Counted from the first letter of the stretch, positions 44,118 through 54,223 are shown. The stretch: 64,000 nucleotides of DNA from Chloroflexota bacterium (GCA_021824575.1 JAKAKJ010000089.1:25377-89376), one strand, 5' to 3'. Made by a program: numbers and translations. The notes: a model not told the origin generated them from the sequence alone.

Positions 44118-45208
44118 TGATAATCTCCCATCATCCATGACGCCAGCCGCGTCACTCCTCTGGAGAATTGGCCGGCTCCCATTAGAATAATATGGTTGTT
44201 ATCTTCAAGTTTGAAACCCAATCTACGTTTGACATCATAGGCACCGCTTCCGAGTCTTATCGTCTTCATGCCGTGCTCGATTGCCTCCTGAATCGTAGTG
44301 TAGACCAGAAGAAAATATGCGTATGGAATGTTGACCGCAAGGCCAAGCGCGGTTGCCAGCTGAGTCCCGTTGTCCCTGACAAGTGCCCCACACCCCACCA
44401 ACTCGTCGCCGCGGCGGACTTCCAACCAGGTCGAGTTGACCATTTGCAGGTTCTCCACCAAGTCCGGCATCCATGGACTGGGGGCCGAGCCAAATTTGCG
44501 AGAAACATTGCCAATCAAATGCAACGCCGCGTCAACGTTCTCAACTGTTCCGCGCCGATTCAATTTCAGCCCTTGAGCTTCAGCCTCGCGCAGACTCCGT
44601 TTGTAGTGCTGCCGATCCTTTTTGTTGCCCGCGCTGAGATATGAATCGAAATCCGACCATGTTACATCCAGGCTTGTGCCGGGATCGGAAACAACCAGCT
44701 TCTTGAAATTACCCGGCCAAGTGTCCCGGGCGGCATCCATAAAATCGAAAAGCAGAAAAGACGCATGTTGACGTCTTAATTCCTCCTGAGCCGCAGTCAA
44801 CAATAAATGCTTTGCTTCCTTGCCGAAGCCATCCGCAAGAACCAGGCCGCTCGAATCAGAAAGTGGCGAACGGCAAATCAAAAGCGGATGATTCTGCAAA
44901 AAATAACGGAACCCGCTTCGAAGTCCGGCGGGAAGCGGCAGGGGTTCGTTCCGTACCAGCCAAAACGTCGCGCGCGCCAGAGGCTTGTCTCCATTGCGAA
45001 TCACAATTACAGTCAAAGGACAATCAGCCATGACGCGCTCGCCAAACTTGTACCATCGATAGCTTTGGAAAGGGCGTCCCGCGCTGAGGGCATCCCAATC
45101 AGCAGGATCAAATTCACCAAGCGAATGCGCGGTCTGTACAGTCAAGTTCGGCACTGGCGAATTGTAAATGAAACCGCCCCTATCTTGAATTACAAAATTG
45201 TCAAGCAT
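44114..45208 (-). CDS. GNAT/FemAB-like acyltransferase coupled to the diterpene genes
   Basis: 364 residues from the ATG at 45208; a GTG at 45238 and a TTG at 45388 are possible, and none has a strong ribosome site. The central and C-terminal parts (RQHYKRSLREAEAQGLKL, CGALVRDNG, YAYFLLVYTTIQEAIEHG, RLGSGAYDVKRRLGFK) match the acetyltransferase-6 (BioF2/FemAB-like) group, which transfers acyl or aminoacyl units. Its stop overlaps the start of the diterpene synthase by 4 bp. It might acylate the terpenoid product, but it could also be an unrelated first gene. It is transcribed divergently from the xanthine-dehydrogenase-like genes. Confidence 0.75.
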   Translation of the reverse strand: MLDNFVIQDRGGFIYNSPVPNLTVQTAHSLGEFDPADWDALSAGRPFQSYRWYKFGERVMADCPLTVIVIRNGDKPLARATFWLVRNEPLPLPAGLRSGFRYFLQNHPLLICRSPLSDSSGLVLADGFGKEAKHLLLTAAQEELRRQHASFLLFDFMDAARDTWPGNFKKLVVSDPGTSLDVTWSDFDSYLSAGNKKDRQHYKRSLREAEAQGLKLNRRGTVENVDAALHLIGNVSRKFGSAPSPWMPDLVENLQMVNSTWLEVRRGDELVGCGALVRDNGTQLATALGLAVNIPYAYFLLVYTTIQEAIEHGMKTIRLGSGAYDVKRRLGFKLEDNNHIILMGAGQFSRGVTRLASWMMGDYQ

Positions 45209-45354
45209 TTCCCGCAAAGGAAACCTTATTTTTGTCACTCCCTGCGTTGGATGCTTGGAGGTAAAATAAATCGAACAAAATAAGGCCGCCTTGCCATTTG
45301 GCGGCTCATCGGATCGGTGGTCGCTGGTTGCGGGGATTTTTTCCACAGCGGCGT

Positions 45355-45369
45355 CAGGTAATTGACCTG
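45355..45369. promoter_or_regulatory. CAGGT-N5-ACCTG inverted repeat in the divergent intergenic region
   Basis: CAGGT and ACCTG flank AATTG, 51-65 bp ahead of the oxidase FAD gene and upstream of the acyltransferase gene. It could be an operator shared by both directions, but a chance occurrence cannot be ruled out. Confidence 0.25.
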
Positions 45370-45419
45370 TCGAAAAGTGCCACTCCAAATCAGGACTAAA
45401 TCAAATCACCGGTACCGAT

Positions 45420-46292
45420 ATGACTCGCTGGCAACAATATCTCCAACCTAAAACCGTAACGGAAGCACTTGATGCGCTCGCGCATTCGCCGGAGCCCACG
45501 CTGCTGATTGCAGGCGGGACAGATCTGCTTTTGGACCTGGATCAAGGGCGGCATCCGCCAGTTCACACATTGGTGGATGTCAACTCCATTCGCGAGATGC
45601 AACCCATCGAAATTCACGGCAGCGAGCTTTTCATCGGCGCCAGCGTGCCGCATTCGAAAATCGTTGCATCGAGTTTGGTTGCAGACCATGCACAAGCACT
45701 GGCTGAAGCCTGCAATTTGATCGGTGGTCCGCAAGTACGTAATGTCGCGACGCTGGGCGGAAACGTGGCTCACGCACTGCCCGCCGCAGACGGCACGATC
45801 GCATTGATGGCTCTGAATGCACAAGCCGAAATTGCAAGTTCAACAAAAGGCATCCGCCAAATTCCATTAAGTGAAATATTTCTTGGGCCCGGGAAAAGTA
45901 CGCTTGCAAAAGATGAGCTTCTGGTTGGCTTTCATCTTCCATTGAAAAATAAAAATCAAGCTTCTGCATTCAAGCGGATCATGCGCCCGCAGGGTGTGGC
46001 GTTGCCGATCATCAACATGGCAATTTGGCTGGAGCGCGATAAAGATCAAATTGCGGATGTTCGCGTCGCGGTCGGGCCAGCGGGGCCCAAGCCGTGGCGC
46101 GCCTTATCAGCCGAATCAGGTTTACGCGGTCAGCACCCGGACAATAAAACAGCAACGCGTGCTCTTGAGCTTCTCTTGTCGGACGCGCAATTCCGCACCA
46201 GCCCGCGCCGCGCCAGCGCAGATTATCGCCGGCATCTGGTTAGTGTTTTATTCAAAGACACTTTGCAAGCTGCATGGAACAGAGCGCTTTAG
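45420..46292 (+). CDS. xanthine dehydrogenase family FAD-binding subunit
   Basis: 290 residues. The FAD-binding motifs LLIAGGTDLLLD (residues 29-40) and NVATLGGNVAHALPAADG are those of the CoxM/XdhB flavoprotein family. It passes electrons from the Mo/Fe-S subunit to an acceptor such as NAD+ or quinone. The Mo/Fe-S subunit gene begins 17 bp after its stop, so they form one enzyme. Confidence 0.9.
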   Translation: MTRWQQYLQPKTVTEALDALAHSPEPTLLIAGGTDLLLDLDQGRHPPVHTLVDVNSIREMQPIEIHGSELFIGASVPHSKIVASSLVADHAQALAEACNLIGGPQVRNVATLGGNVAHALPAADGTIALMALNAQAEIASSTKGIRQIPLSEIFLGPGKSTLAKDELLVGFHLPLKNKNQASAFKRIMRPQGVALPIINMAIWLERDKDQIADVRVAVGPAGPKPWRALSAESGLRGQHPDNKTATRALELLLSDAQFRTSPRRASADYRRHLVSVLFKDTLQAAWNRAL

Positions 46293-46309
46293 AACAAGAG
46301 GTACAAGCC

Positions 46310-49165
46310 ATGAACGAAATTACTCTCACCGTTAATGGAAAAAAACATACATTGCCAGCCAAACCCGGCGAGATGTTGGCCGCGTTGTTGCGGGAACGTC
46401 TGAATCTCACCGGGACGAAAATTGGCTGCGAAGAGGCCGAATGCGGAAGCTGCACCGTCCTTGTGGATGGCGAGCCGGTGCTTTCATGTGTTTATCCCGC
46501 GGTGCGCGCAGATGGAAAAGAGATCGTCACCATCGAAGGGCTTGCAGCGGAATTTACCGCGAAGAGCGCAAAGAACGCGAAGCAAGAATTAAATCTTGGC
46601 GGCCTTCGCGAGCTTAGCGGTTCAAAAGTTCAGCTCCATCCATTGCAAGAAGCTTTTATTCAACACGGTGCAGTCCAATGCGGATTCTGCATCCCCGGTC
46701 AACTGATGACCGCGTACGCGCTGCTTAAACGGAATCCGGATCCAAGCCGGGAAGAGATTCGCTACGCATTGAAAGATACATTATGCCGCTGCGCAGGCTA
46801 TCCCACAATCGAAAATTCAATCCTCGCCGCAGCCCAGTCGTTAAGAACTGGTGATCCGATCGCGCCACCAAAAATCCAGCTCTCTGCTGAAAAACATCAG
46901 GTCATCGGTCAGGTTGTGACACGGCCTGATGCGGTAGAGAAAGTAACCGGTCAAGCCAAATTTTCTGATGACATCAAATTCGATGGAATGTTGTACGCGG
47001 CTGTAAAGCGGGCTGGCATTCCGCATGGAATTCTTCGCCGCTTGGATATAAGTAAAGCGCGCGCGCTGCCGGGCGTTGTCACCGTGTTGACCGCCGAGGA
47101 TATTCCCGGCGAACACAATCATGGTCTGGTTGTTTACGATTGGCCCGCCATTGTTGGACTCAACGAACGCGTTCGCTATGTTGGTGATTCGGTTGCAATC
47201 GTCGCGGCTGAGACTCAAGAGATCGCCGAACAAGCCGTCCGTTTGATCGAAGCGGAATTTGAATTACAGCCTGTTGTTAGCAATCCGGTTCAGGCGCGTC
47301 AGCCCGAAAGTCCAAGCCTGCACGAGTCCGGCAATCTGCTCAAGCACATCAAAGTCCGCAAAGGAAATATGGAACAGGGCTTTGCGGATGCCGATGTCAT
47401 AATGGAGCACACATTCCACACAGCCACCACCGATCACGCATTTTTGGAGCCGGAATGCAGTATCGCTGTGCCGCTTCCAAATGGCCGCATGGAAATTTAT
47501 GTCGGCTCACAGATTCCTTATGAGGATCGTCAGCAAGTTGCGCGGGTTCTGGATTGGCCGGAAGATCGCATTCGCATTGTTGGTCAATTGATGGGCGGCG
47601 GCTTCGGCGGCAAGGAAGATATTGCCGGGCAAATCCATGCCGCAATGTTGGCAAATGTAACGGGTCGTCCTGTTAAATTGCTTTTTGACCGTCACGAGAG
47701 TTTACTTGTTCATCCAAAACGACATGCGACGCAGATCAAAGTCAAAGTTGGCGCGAAGAAAAATGGCTGTCTCACCGCGGTCGAGACGGAACTTTATGGC
47801 GATACGGGCGCGTACGCGTCGCTTGGAGATAAAGTGATGACGCGCGCTACAACACATTCGGCTGGCCCGTATGAAATCCCACACGTCCGCGCAGACTGCT
47901 ATGCAATGTACACCAACAATCCGCCCGCGGGCGCGTTCCGCGGCTTTGGCGTCACGCAATCCGCGTTTGCTGTCGAAAGCATGATGGACATGCTTGCAGA
48001 GAAACTCGATATTGATCCTGTTGAATTGCGACGAATGAACGCCTTGCATGTTGGAAGTGTGACCAACACTGGTCAAGTCTTGCGCGACAGCGTTGGATTG
48101 ACGGAGTGCATTGATAAAGTTGAAGCCGAGATGATTCGCTTATCGGGAACGAATGATCCGTTCAAACCTCGACCGGTGGCGGGCGCGCCGCATCTGGTAC
48201 GGGCTTGGGGCTTCGCGGCGGGCTACAAGAATACCGGCCTCGGCGGAGGCGCTCCCGACAAAGCCGGCGCGGAAGTTGAACTTTATACCGATGGCGTCGT
48301 CGAGGTGCGGACTTCGTCCGCCGAACTTGGTCAGGGCTTGGTCACTGTTTTGAGAATGATCGTTGCTGAAGAATTGTCCATGCCGCCGGAGAAAGTCCGC
48401 GTGCTTGTGATGGACACAGACTTGACTCCCGATGGCGGGCCGACAACTGCATCACGCCAAACCTACGTCACCGGCAACGCGGCGCGCATGGCCACACAGA
48501 CTTTACGCGCAGCAATGACTTCCACGCTCGCAGAAAAATATGATCAACCGCCAGAGAAGATTCGTTACATCGAAGGGCTGGCGTATGTGGATGGTCACAT
48601 CGTTTCAATGGGTGATATCGCCGTCGAGATGAAGAAAGGCGGACAGGAACCGCGCGCACTTTACGAATATTGGGCGCCGGAAACGAAGCCACTTGGCGAA
48701 GGCGGCGATATGCATTTTGCGTTCGCATTTGCCGCCCAAGCTGCCGAGGTCGAAGTCAATACAAACACCGGCGAAATGCGCGTGTTGAATGTGATTGCGG
48801 CAAATGATGTTGGCCGGATCGTCAATCCGCTTGGTCTCGAAGGGCAAGTCGAGGGCGGCGTGATGATGGGATTAGGCAACGCGCTCACAGAAAATTTCAT
48901 CGTCGAGGAAGGACGCGTGGTCACGGATCGTCTTGCGCGTTATCGCATTCCGGGAATCGAAATGACGCCAAACATCATTCCCATCATGGTTGAGCATCCA
49001 ACCAAGGATGGTCCTTACGGGGCAAAAGGCGTGGGCGAAATTGTCAGCATTCCGACAACACCTGCAATAACCAATGCCATCTACAACGCAGTCGGCGTCC
49101 GCGTGGACAGCCTGCCGGTGGATCAGGAACAAATTTTATGGGGATTGAAATATTCACCCAAGTAG
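46310..49165 (+). CDS. xanthine dehydrogenase family molybdenum hydroxylase, fused 2Fe-2S and molybdopterin subunit
   Basis: 951 residues from the ATG at 46310 (GAGG upstream). Residues 1-75 form the plant-type 2Fe-2S domain (GCEEAECGSC and a later Cys), then a second 2Fe-2S domain (CGFCIPGQ, CRCAGY) to about 175. The rest is the molybdopterin domain: GGGFGGKED, AFRGFG and GAKGVGEIVSIPTTPAI. Fusion of these two subunits with a separate FAD protein is a known XDH arrangement. The CoxL-type AYRCSFR motif of CO dehydrogenase is absent. The neighbouring nucleoside transporter suggests purines. An extra 28 or so residues (80-108), encoded by an imperfect palindrome, lie between the two Fe-S domains. 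Confidence 0.92.
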   Translation: MNEITLTVNGKKHTLPAKPGEMLAALLRERLNLTGTKIGCEEAECGSCTVLVDGEPVLSCVYPAVRADGKEIVTIEGLAAEFTAKSAKNAKQELNLGGLRELSGSKVQLHPLQEAFIQHGAVQCGFCIPGQLMTAYALLKRNPDPSREEIRYALKDTLCRCAGYPTIENSILAAAQSLRTGDPIAPPKIQLSAEKHQVIGQVVTRPDAVEKVTGQAKFSDDIKFDGMLYAAVKRAGIPHGILRRLDISKARALPGVVTVLTAEDIPGEHNHGLVVYDWPAIVGLNERVRYVGDSVAIVAAETQEIAEQAVRLIEAEFELQPVVSNPVQARQPESPSLHESGNLLKHIKVRKGNMEQGFADADVIMEHTFHTATTDHAFLEPECSIAVPLPNGRMEIYVGSQIPYEDRQQVARVLDWPEDRIRIVGQLMGGGFGGKEDIAGQIHAAMLANVTGRPVKLLFDRHESLLVHPKRHATQIKVKVGAKKNGCLTAVETELYGDTGAYASLGDKVMTRATTHSAGPYEIPHVRADCYAMYTNNPPAGAFRGFGVTQSAFAVESMMDMLAEKLDIDPVELRRMNALHVGSVTNTGQVLRDSVGLTECIDKVEAEMIRLSGTNDPFKPRPVAGAPHLVRAWGFAAGYKNTGLGGGAPDKAGAEVELYTDGVVEVRTSSAELGQGLVTVLRMIVAEELSMPPEKVRVLVMDTDLTPDGGPTTASRQTYVTGNAARMATQTLRAAMTSTLAEKYDQPPEKIRYIEGLAYVDGHIVSMGDIAVEMKKGGQEPRALYEYWAPETKPLGEGGDMHFAFAFAAQAAEVEVNTNTGEMRVLNVIAANDVGRIVNPLGLEGQVEGGVMMGLGNALTENFIVEEGRVVTDRLARYRIPGIEMTPNIIPIMVEHPTKDGPYGAKGVGEIVSIPTTPAITNAIYNAVGVRVDSLPVDQEQILWGLKYSPK
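46556..46621. repeat. imperfect palindrome in frame inside the molybdenum hydroxylase gene
   Basis: ACCGCGAAGAGCGCAAAGAA at 46556, and its degenerate complement ending CTTCGCGAGCTTAGCGGT at 46604-46621, flank a short spacer. It encodes residues about 83-104 (TAKSAKNAKQE region), absent from the family consensus as I know it. The sequence is of the 'gcgaagaacgcaaagagcgcgaag' type common between genes. Confidence 0.55.
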
Positions 49166-49262
49166 CACGGGAAAAGAATTTACGAATCAAAAAGCGCCGA
49201 CAAAAGTTTTGGCGCTTTTCACTGTATAAATGCTTCAACAGATTTTTCTCTGAATTTCCTGC

Positions 49263-50819
49263 TCAACCGTGCATGGCTTCTTTCATCGAAACGCCTGCCA
49301 TCATCAATCCAATCTGCTCAATGGTGGCTTGTCCGCGCTGAACAACGCCAACAATCCTGCCTTCATAGATGATCGCGATCCGATCGGACAGCGTGCGAAT
49401 TTCATCCAGGTCTTCCGAGATCAACAGGATCGCCGTGCCTGCTTCACGCTGCGCCAGCAAACGCTGGTGAATATACTCGGTCGCGCCGATGTCCACGCCG
49501 CGCGTGGGCTGTGCGGCAATCAACGCCTTGGGATGGCGTGAGAGTTCGCGCGCCATAATCAACTTTTGAATATTTCCGCCCGAAAGATTCTTGAGCGGCG
49601 TATCGAGGCTGGGTGTTTTCAACGCATATTCATTGACCAAGTCAATGGCATGTGACGCCATCTGGGAAAAATCAAGAAAAATGCCGTGTGTATATGGAGC
49701 AAACGAATGATCGTGCAAATAAATATTTTCTTCAACGGAAAATTCACGAATGGCTCCGTCCCTCATGCGCTCTTCGGGAATATATGCCATTCCAGAATCG
49801 ATTCTTTGATTGAGAGTAAAGGTTGTAATATCGCTCTCGCCAATTGCAATTCTTCCAGCGGTGGCTTTCCGCATCCCGGCCAGACATTCAGCGAGTTCAC
49901 GCTGCCCATTGCCGGAGACGCCCGCCAATCCGAGAATCTCACCGGAGTGAATCTCAAGGTAAATTCCGTGCAAGGCTTCAGTGCCGCGATCCCCCACTGT
50001 TTTCAGCCCCTCTATCTTAAGCGCGGCCGGCCCCGGCTTGAGGGAACGCGGCTCCGGCTCTTTAAGCTCGCGGCCGACCATCATTTTGACCAGCTCGCCG
50101 CGAGTCACTTTGTGCGTCGGGCGCGTTCCAATCACCTTTCCATCGCGCAATACAGTGACGCGGTCGCTGATGTCCATCACTTCATGCAATTTGTGCGAAA
50201 TGAAAACCAACGAGTGGCCTTCCTGAACCATGCGGCGAAGAGTCGCGAACAAATCCTTGACTTCCTGCGGCGTCAACACCGCGGTCGGCTCGTCCAGAAT
50301 AATGAGACTCGCGCCGCGATACAAAGCCTTCATGATCTCGACGCGCTGCTGCTCGCCGACTGAAAGCTGCCAGACGAAAGCGTGCGGATCCACTTTCAAT
50401 CCGTAAGCTTCGGAAAGTCCCTGAATGCGCCTGGTGACTTTATCCAGATCAAGAAGCGGCTCGCGCGAAGATCGAAGTCCGAGCGCCACATTTTGCGTGA
50501 CCGTCAGCGTTGGAACCAGCATAAAGTGCTGGTGGATCATCCCGATCCCCGCGCGAATCGCATCGGCGGGCGAACGAAAAACATAAGGCTTGCCGTCAAT
50601 GACAATTTCGCCTTCGTCCGGTTGATACAGTCCGTACAATTGCCGCATCAATGTGCTTTTGCCTGCGCCGTTCTCCCCAAGCAGCGCGTGAATTTCTCCC
50701 GCCCTGACATCAAAAGAAACTTTGGAATTTGCCAGCACGCCGGGAAAGCGTTTAACAATATCCCGCATCTCGACATGTTGAATACGCTGGCTTTTGATAT
50801 CCTGAATTTTAGGCTTCAT
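49263..50819 (-). CDS. nucleoside/simple-sugar ABC transporter ATPase (two ABC domains)
   Basis: 518 residues. Domain 1 has Walker [23 protein letters not shown] and DEPTAVL. Domain 2 has a degenerate Walker A ([12 protein letters not shown]) and [15 protein letters not shown]. This RbsA/NupO-type arrangement, with one active and one degenerate site, powers nucleoside uptake with the BMP protein and two permeases coded upstream. It is the last gene of the operon and converges on the hydroxylase gene with 97 bp between the stops. Confidence 0.92.
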   Translation of the reverse strand: MKPKIQDIKSQRIQHVEMRDIVKRFPGVLANSKVSFDVRAGEIHALLGENGAGKSTLMRQLYGLYQPDEGEIVIDGKPYVFRSPADAIRAGIGMIHQHFMLVPTLTVTQNVALGLRSSREPLLDLDKVTRRIQGLSEAYGLKVDPHAFVWQLSVGEQQRVEIMKALYRGASLIILDEPTAVLTPQEVKDLFATLRRMVQEGHSLVFISHKLHEVMDISDRVTVLRDGKVIGTRPTHKVTRGELVKMMVGRELKEPEPRSLKPGPAALKIEGLKTVGDRGTEALHGIYLEIHSGEILGLAGVSGNGQRELAECLAGMRKATAGRIAIGESDITTFTLNQRIDSGMAYIPEERMRDGAIREFSVEENIYLHDHSFAPYTHGIFLDFSQMASHAIDLVNEYALKTPSLDTPLKNLSGGNIQKLIMARELSRHPKALIAAQPTRGVDIGATEYIHQRLLAQREAGTAILLISEDLDEIRTLSDRIAIIYEGRIVGVVQRGQATIEQIGLMMAGVSMKEAMHG

Positions 50820-50862
50820 AACACACCAATGCCGCTCTCAAGTTGAGTCACCAACGATAAAT

Positions 50863-50898
50863 GTTCTCTCTCCTGACATGAGGTACAGGAGAGAGAAC
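50863..50898. terminator. 13-bp stem hairpin between the binding protein and ATPase genes
   Basis: Perfect stem GTTCTCTCTCCTG and complement with a 10-base loop in the 95-bp gap. No T-run follows on the minus strand. It probably lowers read-through or stabilises the binding-protein message so that it is made in excess over the ATPase. Confidence 0.5.
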
Positions 50899-50914
50899 AC
50901 AATGCGTCGTCCAA

Positions 50915-51913
50915 TTAAGGATTGACCGTTATCGAGCCGTCCTGGATTCCCTTGATAGCCGCATCACCCGCCGCCTTGACATCAGCAGGCAAGTTGTAAC
51001 CGGGATTGTAGGCAATCTTCAATCCGCCGTTGCTGAGTGTTAGGGTGTACACAGTACCGCCCAACGTGCCAGCCTGGCGTTTTGCAATCATATCCTTGAG
51101 CATTGCAGTCCAGTCATAAACCTGGCTGGCAACCACAAGATTAGGAGCCAGAGATGCCTGGTCAGCTTGCGTGCCGAACCACAGGACATTGCCTGCGTCC
51201 TTGGCTGCGCCAATCGAACCGACGACAGATTGCGATGAACCGGTCAGGATGTCCGCGCCGGCCTGGATGTGAGTCTTGGCCGCGGCAGTCATCAAAGCCA
51301 CATCGGAGAACGAACCGGTCCAGGTCTTGTTGACTTTGATCGTCGGATCAACCGAGGCTACGCCCTGAACGAAGCCGTCAATGTAAGTCTTCGCGTCGCC
51401 GACTTCGACGGGGCCGGTCACGCCGATGATTTTGCTCTTGGTCAACTTGGCGGCGAGCACGCCGTTAACGTATCCGCCCTGCTCCGCAGCGGCGGTGTAC
51501 GCGTACACATTCTTCATGCCAAATGTGTTGACATCCGTCCCCCAGGCAAAAGTTGTATTGGGAAAGTCCGGCGCGATATCCTGGACGGATGAGCCATATT
51601 GTGATCCATGGGCAATCACAATGTCAAAGCCCTTGCTGGCGTAATCGCGGATGGCCGCAGCGGCGTCCGGGACATTGAACAAGTTGTCGGTGTACGCGAT
51701 TTGGAGGGCCGATTCGCCGCCCATATCCTTCTGCACCGACTGCAACGCGCTCCACATGGATTGGCTGAAGGCCATATCATTCGTGGCGCTTGGCATGATG
51801 ACTGCAATCTTGATCTGTTTCTGCGCGGCGGGCGCGGCGGCTGGTGTGCCGCAGGCGTTGACAAGCAAAGCAATCAACAACAATCCGAAGATCAACAAGC
51901 TTTTATTTTTCAT
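50915..51913 (-). CDS. BMP family nucleoside-binding lipoprotein
   Basis: 332 residues from the ATG at 51913 (AGGAGG just upstream). A signal peptide ends in a lipobox-like VNAC (Cys near residue 22). The mature part has VIMPSATNDMAFSQSMW and IRDYASKGFDIVIAHGSQYG, the PnrA/BMP fold that binds purine nucleosides. It is lipid-anchored outside the membrane and feeds the two permeases coded upstream. Confidence 0.92.
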   Translation of the reverse strand: MKNKSLLIFGLLLIALLVNACGTPAAAPAAQKQIKIAVIMPSATNDMAFSQSMWSALQSVQKDMGGESALQIAYTDNLFNVPDAAAAIRDYASKGFDIVIAHGSQYGSSVQDIAPDFPNTTFAWGTDVNTFGMKNVYAYTAAAEQGGYVNGVLAAKLTKSKIIGVTGPVEVGDAKTYIDGFVQGVASVDPTIKVNKTWTGSFSDVALMTAAAKTHIQAGADILTGSSQSVVGSIGAAKDAGNVLWFGTQADQASLAPNLVVASQVYDWTAMLKDMIAKRQAGTLGGTVYTLTLSNGGLKIAYNPGYNLPADVKAAGDAAIKGIQDGSITVNP

Positions 51914-52084
51914 TCTTCCTCCTGAAGAATCGTTTGACGTTCGCGTCATTCAAGTGGCTGGCGGAATGCAGCCAGCTGTCAACAACAGTAACGCTCATTT
52001 CTTTGATTCTTATCCTTCTACCTCCTTGCTTTTAGTTACCTGGATGGCAGAGCAGAGACTTCCTGCTCAAGCCACAACGGTTGA

Positions 52085-53017
52085 TTAACTCTCGCCTCGT
52101 TCGAAAGGTTTATTAAGCGCCGCTGGCTGCCGCACCCGATTGACTGTGATCATCAAAGCGGCAATGGTCAACAAATAAGGAAGCATAACCGCGACATCCG
52201 ATGGAATCTTGACGCCGATCACCTGCATCCACAATTGGATCGAGTTGACGATGCTGAACAAGAAGGCGCCGCCCATCACTCCCCACGGATTCCACCCGCC
52301 GAAATAAACCAGCGCCACAGCGATGAAACCCTGCCCGGCAGTCAGGTTATCCTGAAATAGATCAACCAATGCGGTGGATAAAGACGCGCCCGCGAGTCCA
52401 GCCAACACCGCGCCAAGACAAACGCTGAAATAACGGATGCGGTCCACATTGATCCCGAGCGAATCGGCAGCCGCGGGATTTTGTCCAACTGATTTGATTT
52501 TGAGTCCCAGCGTTGTTTTATCCAACACCCACCACGCGATTGGCACCAACAAAAACGCGCCATAAACCGGCAGGCTGTGATCGAACAAAATTGGACCGAT
52601 CCCGGGAATATCTCCCAACAACGGGATTCTGACCGGCTGGAACCCGTCAATCGTTTTCACTGTTCCAATGGTGATCTTGAATAAAAGGCTGGACATACCC
52701 AGCCCGAACATATACAAGCCAATTCCGCTGATGCCCTGCTCCGCCTTGAGCGTGACGCTGATGAAGGACATCAATAATCCCATCAACAATCCGATTGCCG
52801 CGGCGGTCAACAGCGCCAGCCAAAGATTGCCTGTGTTCAAGGCCACATAAAACGCGCCGTACGCGCTAAGCAGCATAATGCCATCCACGCCGAGGTTTAC
52901 CACGCCGGATGTTTGCGCGAAAGTCTCCCCAATCGCCGCATAAAGAAACGGCGTGGCCAACCGGATCATCGAAGTCAGGATACCGCCCAATACCCCTAAA
53001 GAAATAACATCCTTCAT
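52085..53017 (-). CDS. nucleoside ABC transporter permease (NupQ/YufQ-like)
   Basis: 310 residues from the ATG at 53017 (GAGGAG upstream). It has about nine membrane helices and the motif GVVNLGVDGIMLLSAYGAF, the hallmark of the branched-chain/nucleoside permease family. The ATG overlaps the stop of the other permease by 4 bp (ATGA). It probably forms the channel with that permease. A 171-bp gap separates it from the binding-protein gene. Confidence 0.92.
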   Translation of the reverse strand: MKDVISLGVLGGILTSMIRLATPFLYAAIGETFAQTSGVVNLGVDGIMLLSAYGAFYVALNTGNLWLALLTAAAIGLLMGLLMSFISVTLKAEQGISGIGLYMFGLGMSSLLFKITIGTVKTIDGFQPVRIPLLGDIPGIGPILFDHSLPVYGAFLLVPIAWWVLDKTTLGLKIKSVGQNPAAADSLGINVDRIRYFSVCLGAVLAGLAGASLSTALVDLFQDNLTAGQGFIAVALVYFGGWNPWGVMGGAFLFSIVNSIQLWMQVIGVKIPSDVAVMLPYLLTIAALMITVNRVRQPAALNKPFERGES

Positions 53018-54141
53018 GACTTCTCCTCTTCTTCGGTGCCCATGTTGCGCCGGGCAGCCCAACGCCGCGACCAGAGCGCCGATCCAGAGACAAACAACAC
53101 CACCAAACCTAGAATCGCATCAATCAAGGATGATGGAACCTGCACCGCGCGCTGCATTTGCGCCGCGCCGACCAGCAAACCTCCGAATAAGATCGAAGCC
53201 GGAATCAAACCTAACGGGTGAAGGCTTCCAAGCAAAGCGGCGACGATACCCGTAAAGCCATAACCGCTGGTAACGCCTTCCAGTAAACGATGCTGCACAC
53301 CGATCACCTCGATCGCGCCCGCCAGACCAGCAAAGCCTCCCGCCAGCGTCATCGAAAGCGCCTGATAAAACGGAACATTGATTCCTGAATAGCGCGACGC
53401 GTCGGGATTTAAGCCGACAGCGCGAATGCGATAACCAATCGTCGTACGCCACAAAAAGAAGTAGACCAAGACAGCCAGCACAACCGCGAGGATCGCCCCA
53501 GCGTGCAACAAAGTCTGCGGGACCAGACGCGGCAGCCAGACTTGCACCGGGAGCCGCGCGGATTGGGCCAAATACGTCCCCGCGGCGATTCCGGATGGAT
53601 CCATGAGCGGGCCGCGTAAAAGCAGATTCATCAACTGCTGGGCGATGGAATTCATCATGATCGTACTCAAAATTTCATTGACCTGCAATCGGGCTTTTAG
53701 AATGCCGGGAACGAAACCCCATATTGCTCCGGCAACGAAACCAACAATCAAAGTGGACGGAATTAACAACCAGCCGGGCCAGGTATTGAAAGTCAGCGGG
53801 AACCATGTGGCGGCCAGCGCACCGAGAATGATCTGTCCCTCCCCGCCGATGTTGATTACGTTGGCGCGAAACGCAATGCAGATTCCCAAGCCCACCAGTA
53901 ATAATGGTGTCGCTTTTACCAGGGATTGCGTGATACCCGAAACACTGCCCACCGCGCCGTTGACCATTGCCGCGTAGGCTGCAATCGGGTCGGCTTTGAG
54001 AATGATCAGCATAACCGCGCCAATCAAAAGGGCAGCCAAAACTCCCGCCAAAGGCAGGAGGAAATGCAACACAACATTGCTCCAATCGAATGCTGGGCGG
54101 CGAAGAGAGAGCGGTTTGTTGGCTGCTTTCTTGATCTGCAT
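53014..54141 (-). CDS. nucleoside ABC transporter permease (NupP/YufP-like)
   Basis: 375 residues from the ATG at 54141, with GGAGAG upstream. It has about ten helices, a FRANVINIGGEGQIILGALAAT signature and GYRIRAVGLNPDASRYSGI near residue 245, both typical of the larger of the two BMP-system permeases. It lies directly downstream of the GntR gene (82 bp), so the regulator and the transporter probably share control. Confidence 0.92.
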   Translation of the reverse strand: MQIKKAANKPLSLRRPAFDWSNVVLHFLLPLAGVLAALLIGAVMLIILKADPIAAYAAMVNGAVGSVSGITQSLVKATPLLLVGLGICIAFRANVINIGGEGQIILGALAATWFPLTFNTWPGWLLIPSTLIVGFVAGAIWGFVPGILKARLQVNEILSTIMMNSIAQQLMNLLLRGPLMDPSGIAAGTYLAQSARLPVQVWLPRLVPQTLLHAGAILAVVLAVLVYFFLWRTTIGYRIRAVGLNPDASRYSGINVPFYQALSMTLAGGFAGLAGAIEVIGVQHRLLEGVTSGYGFTGIVAALLGSLHPLGLIPASILFGGLLVGAAQMQRAVQVPSSLIDAILGLVVLFVSGSALWSRRWAARRNMGTEEEEKS

Positions 54142-54223
54142 TAATTTCTCTCCGATGAAGTTCTGAAATGCTGCCTGCCGATAAAATTGCCTTACAAACG
54201 CGTGCAAAAGCTATTTTAAACGA

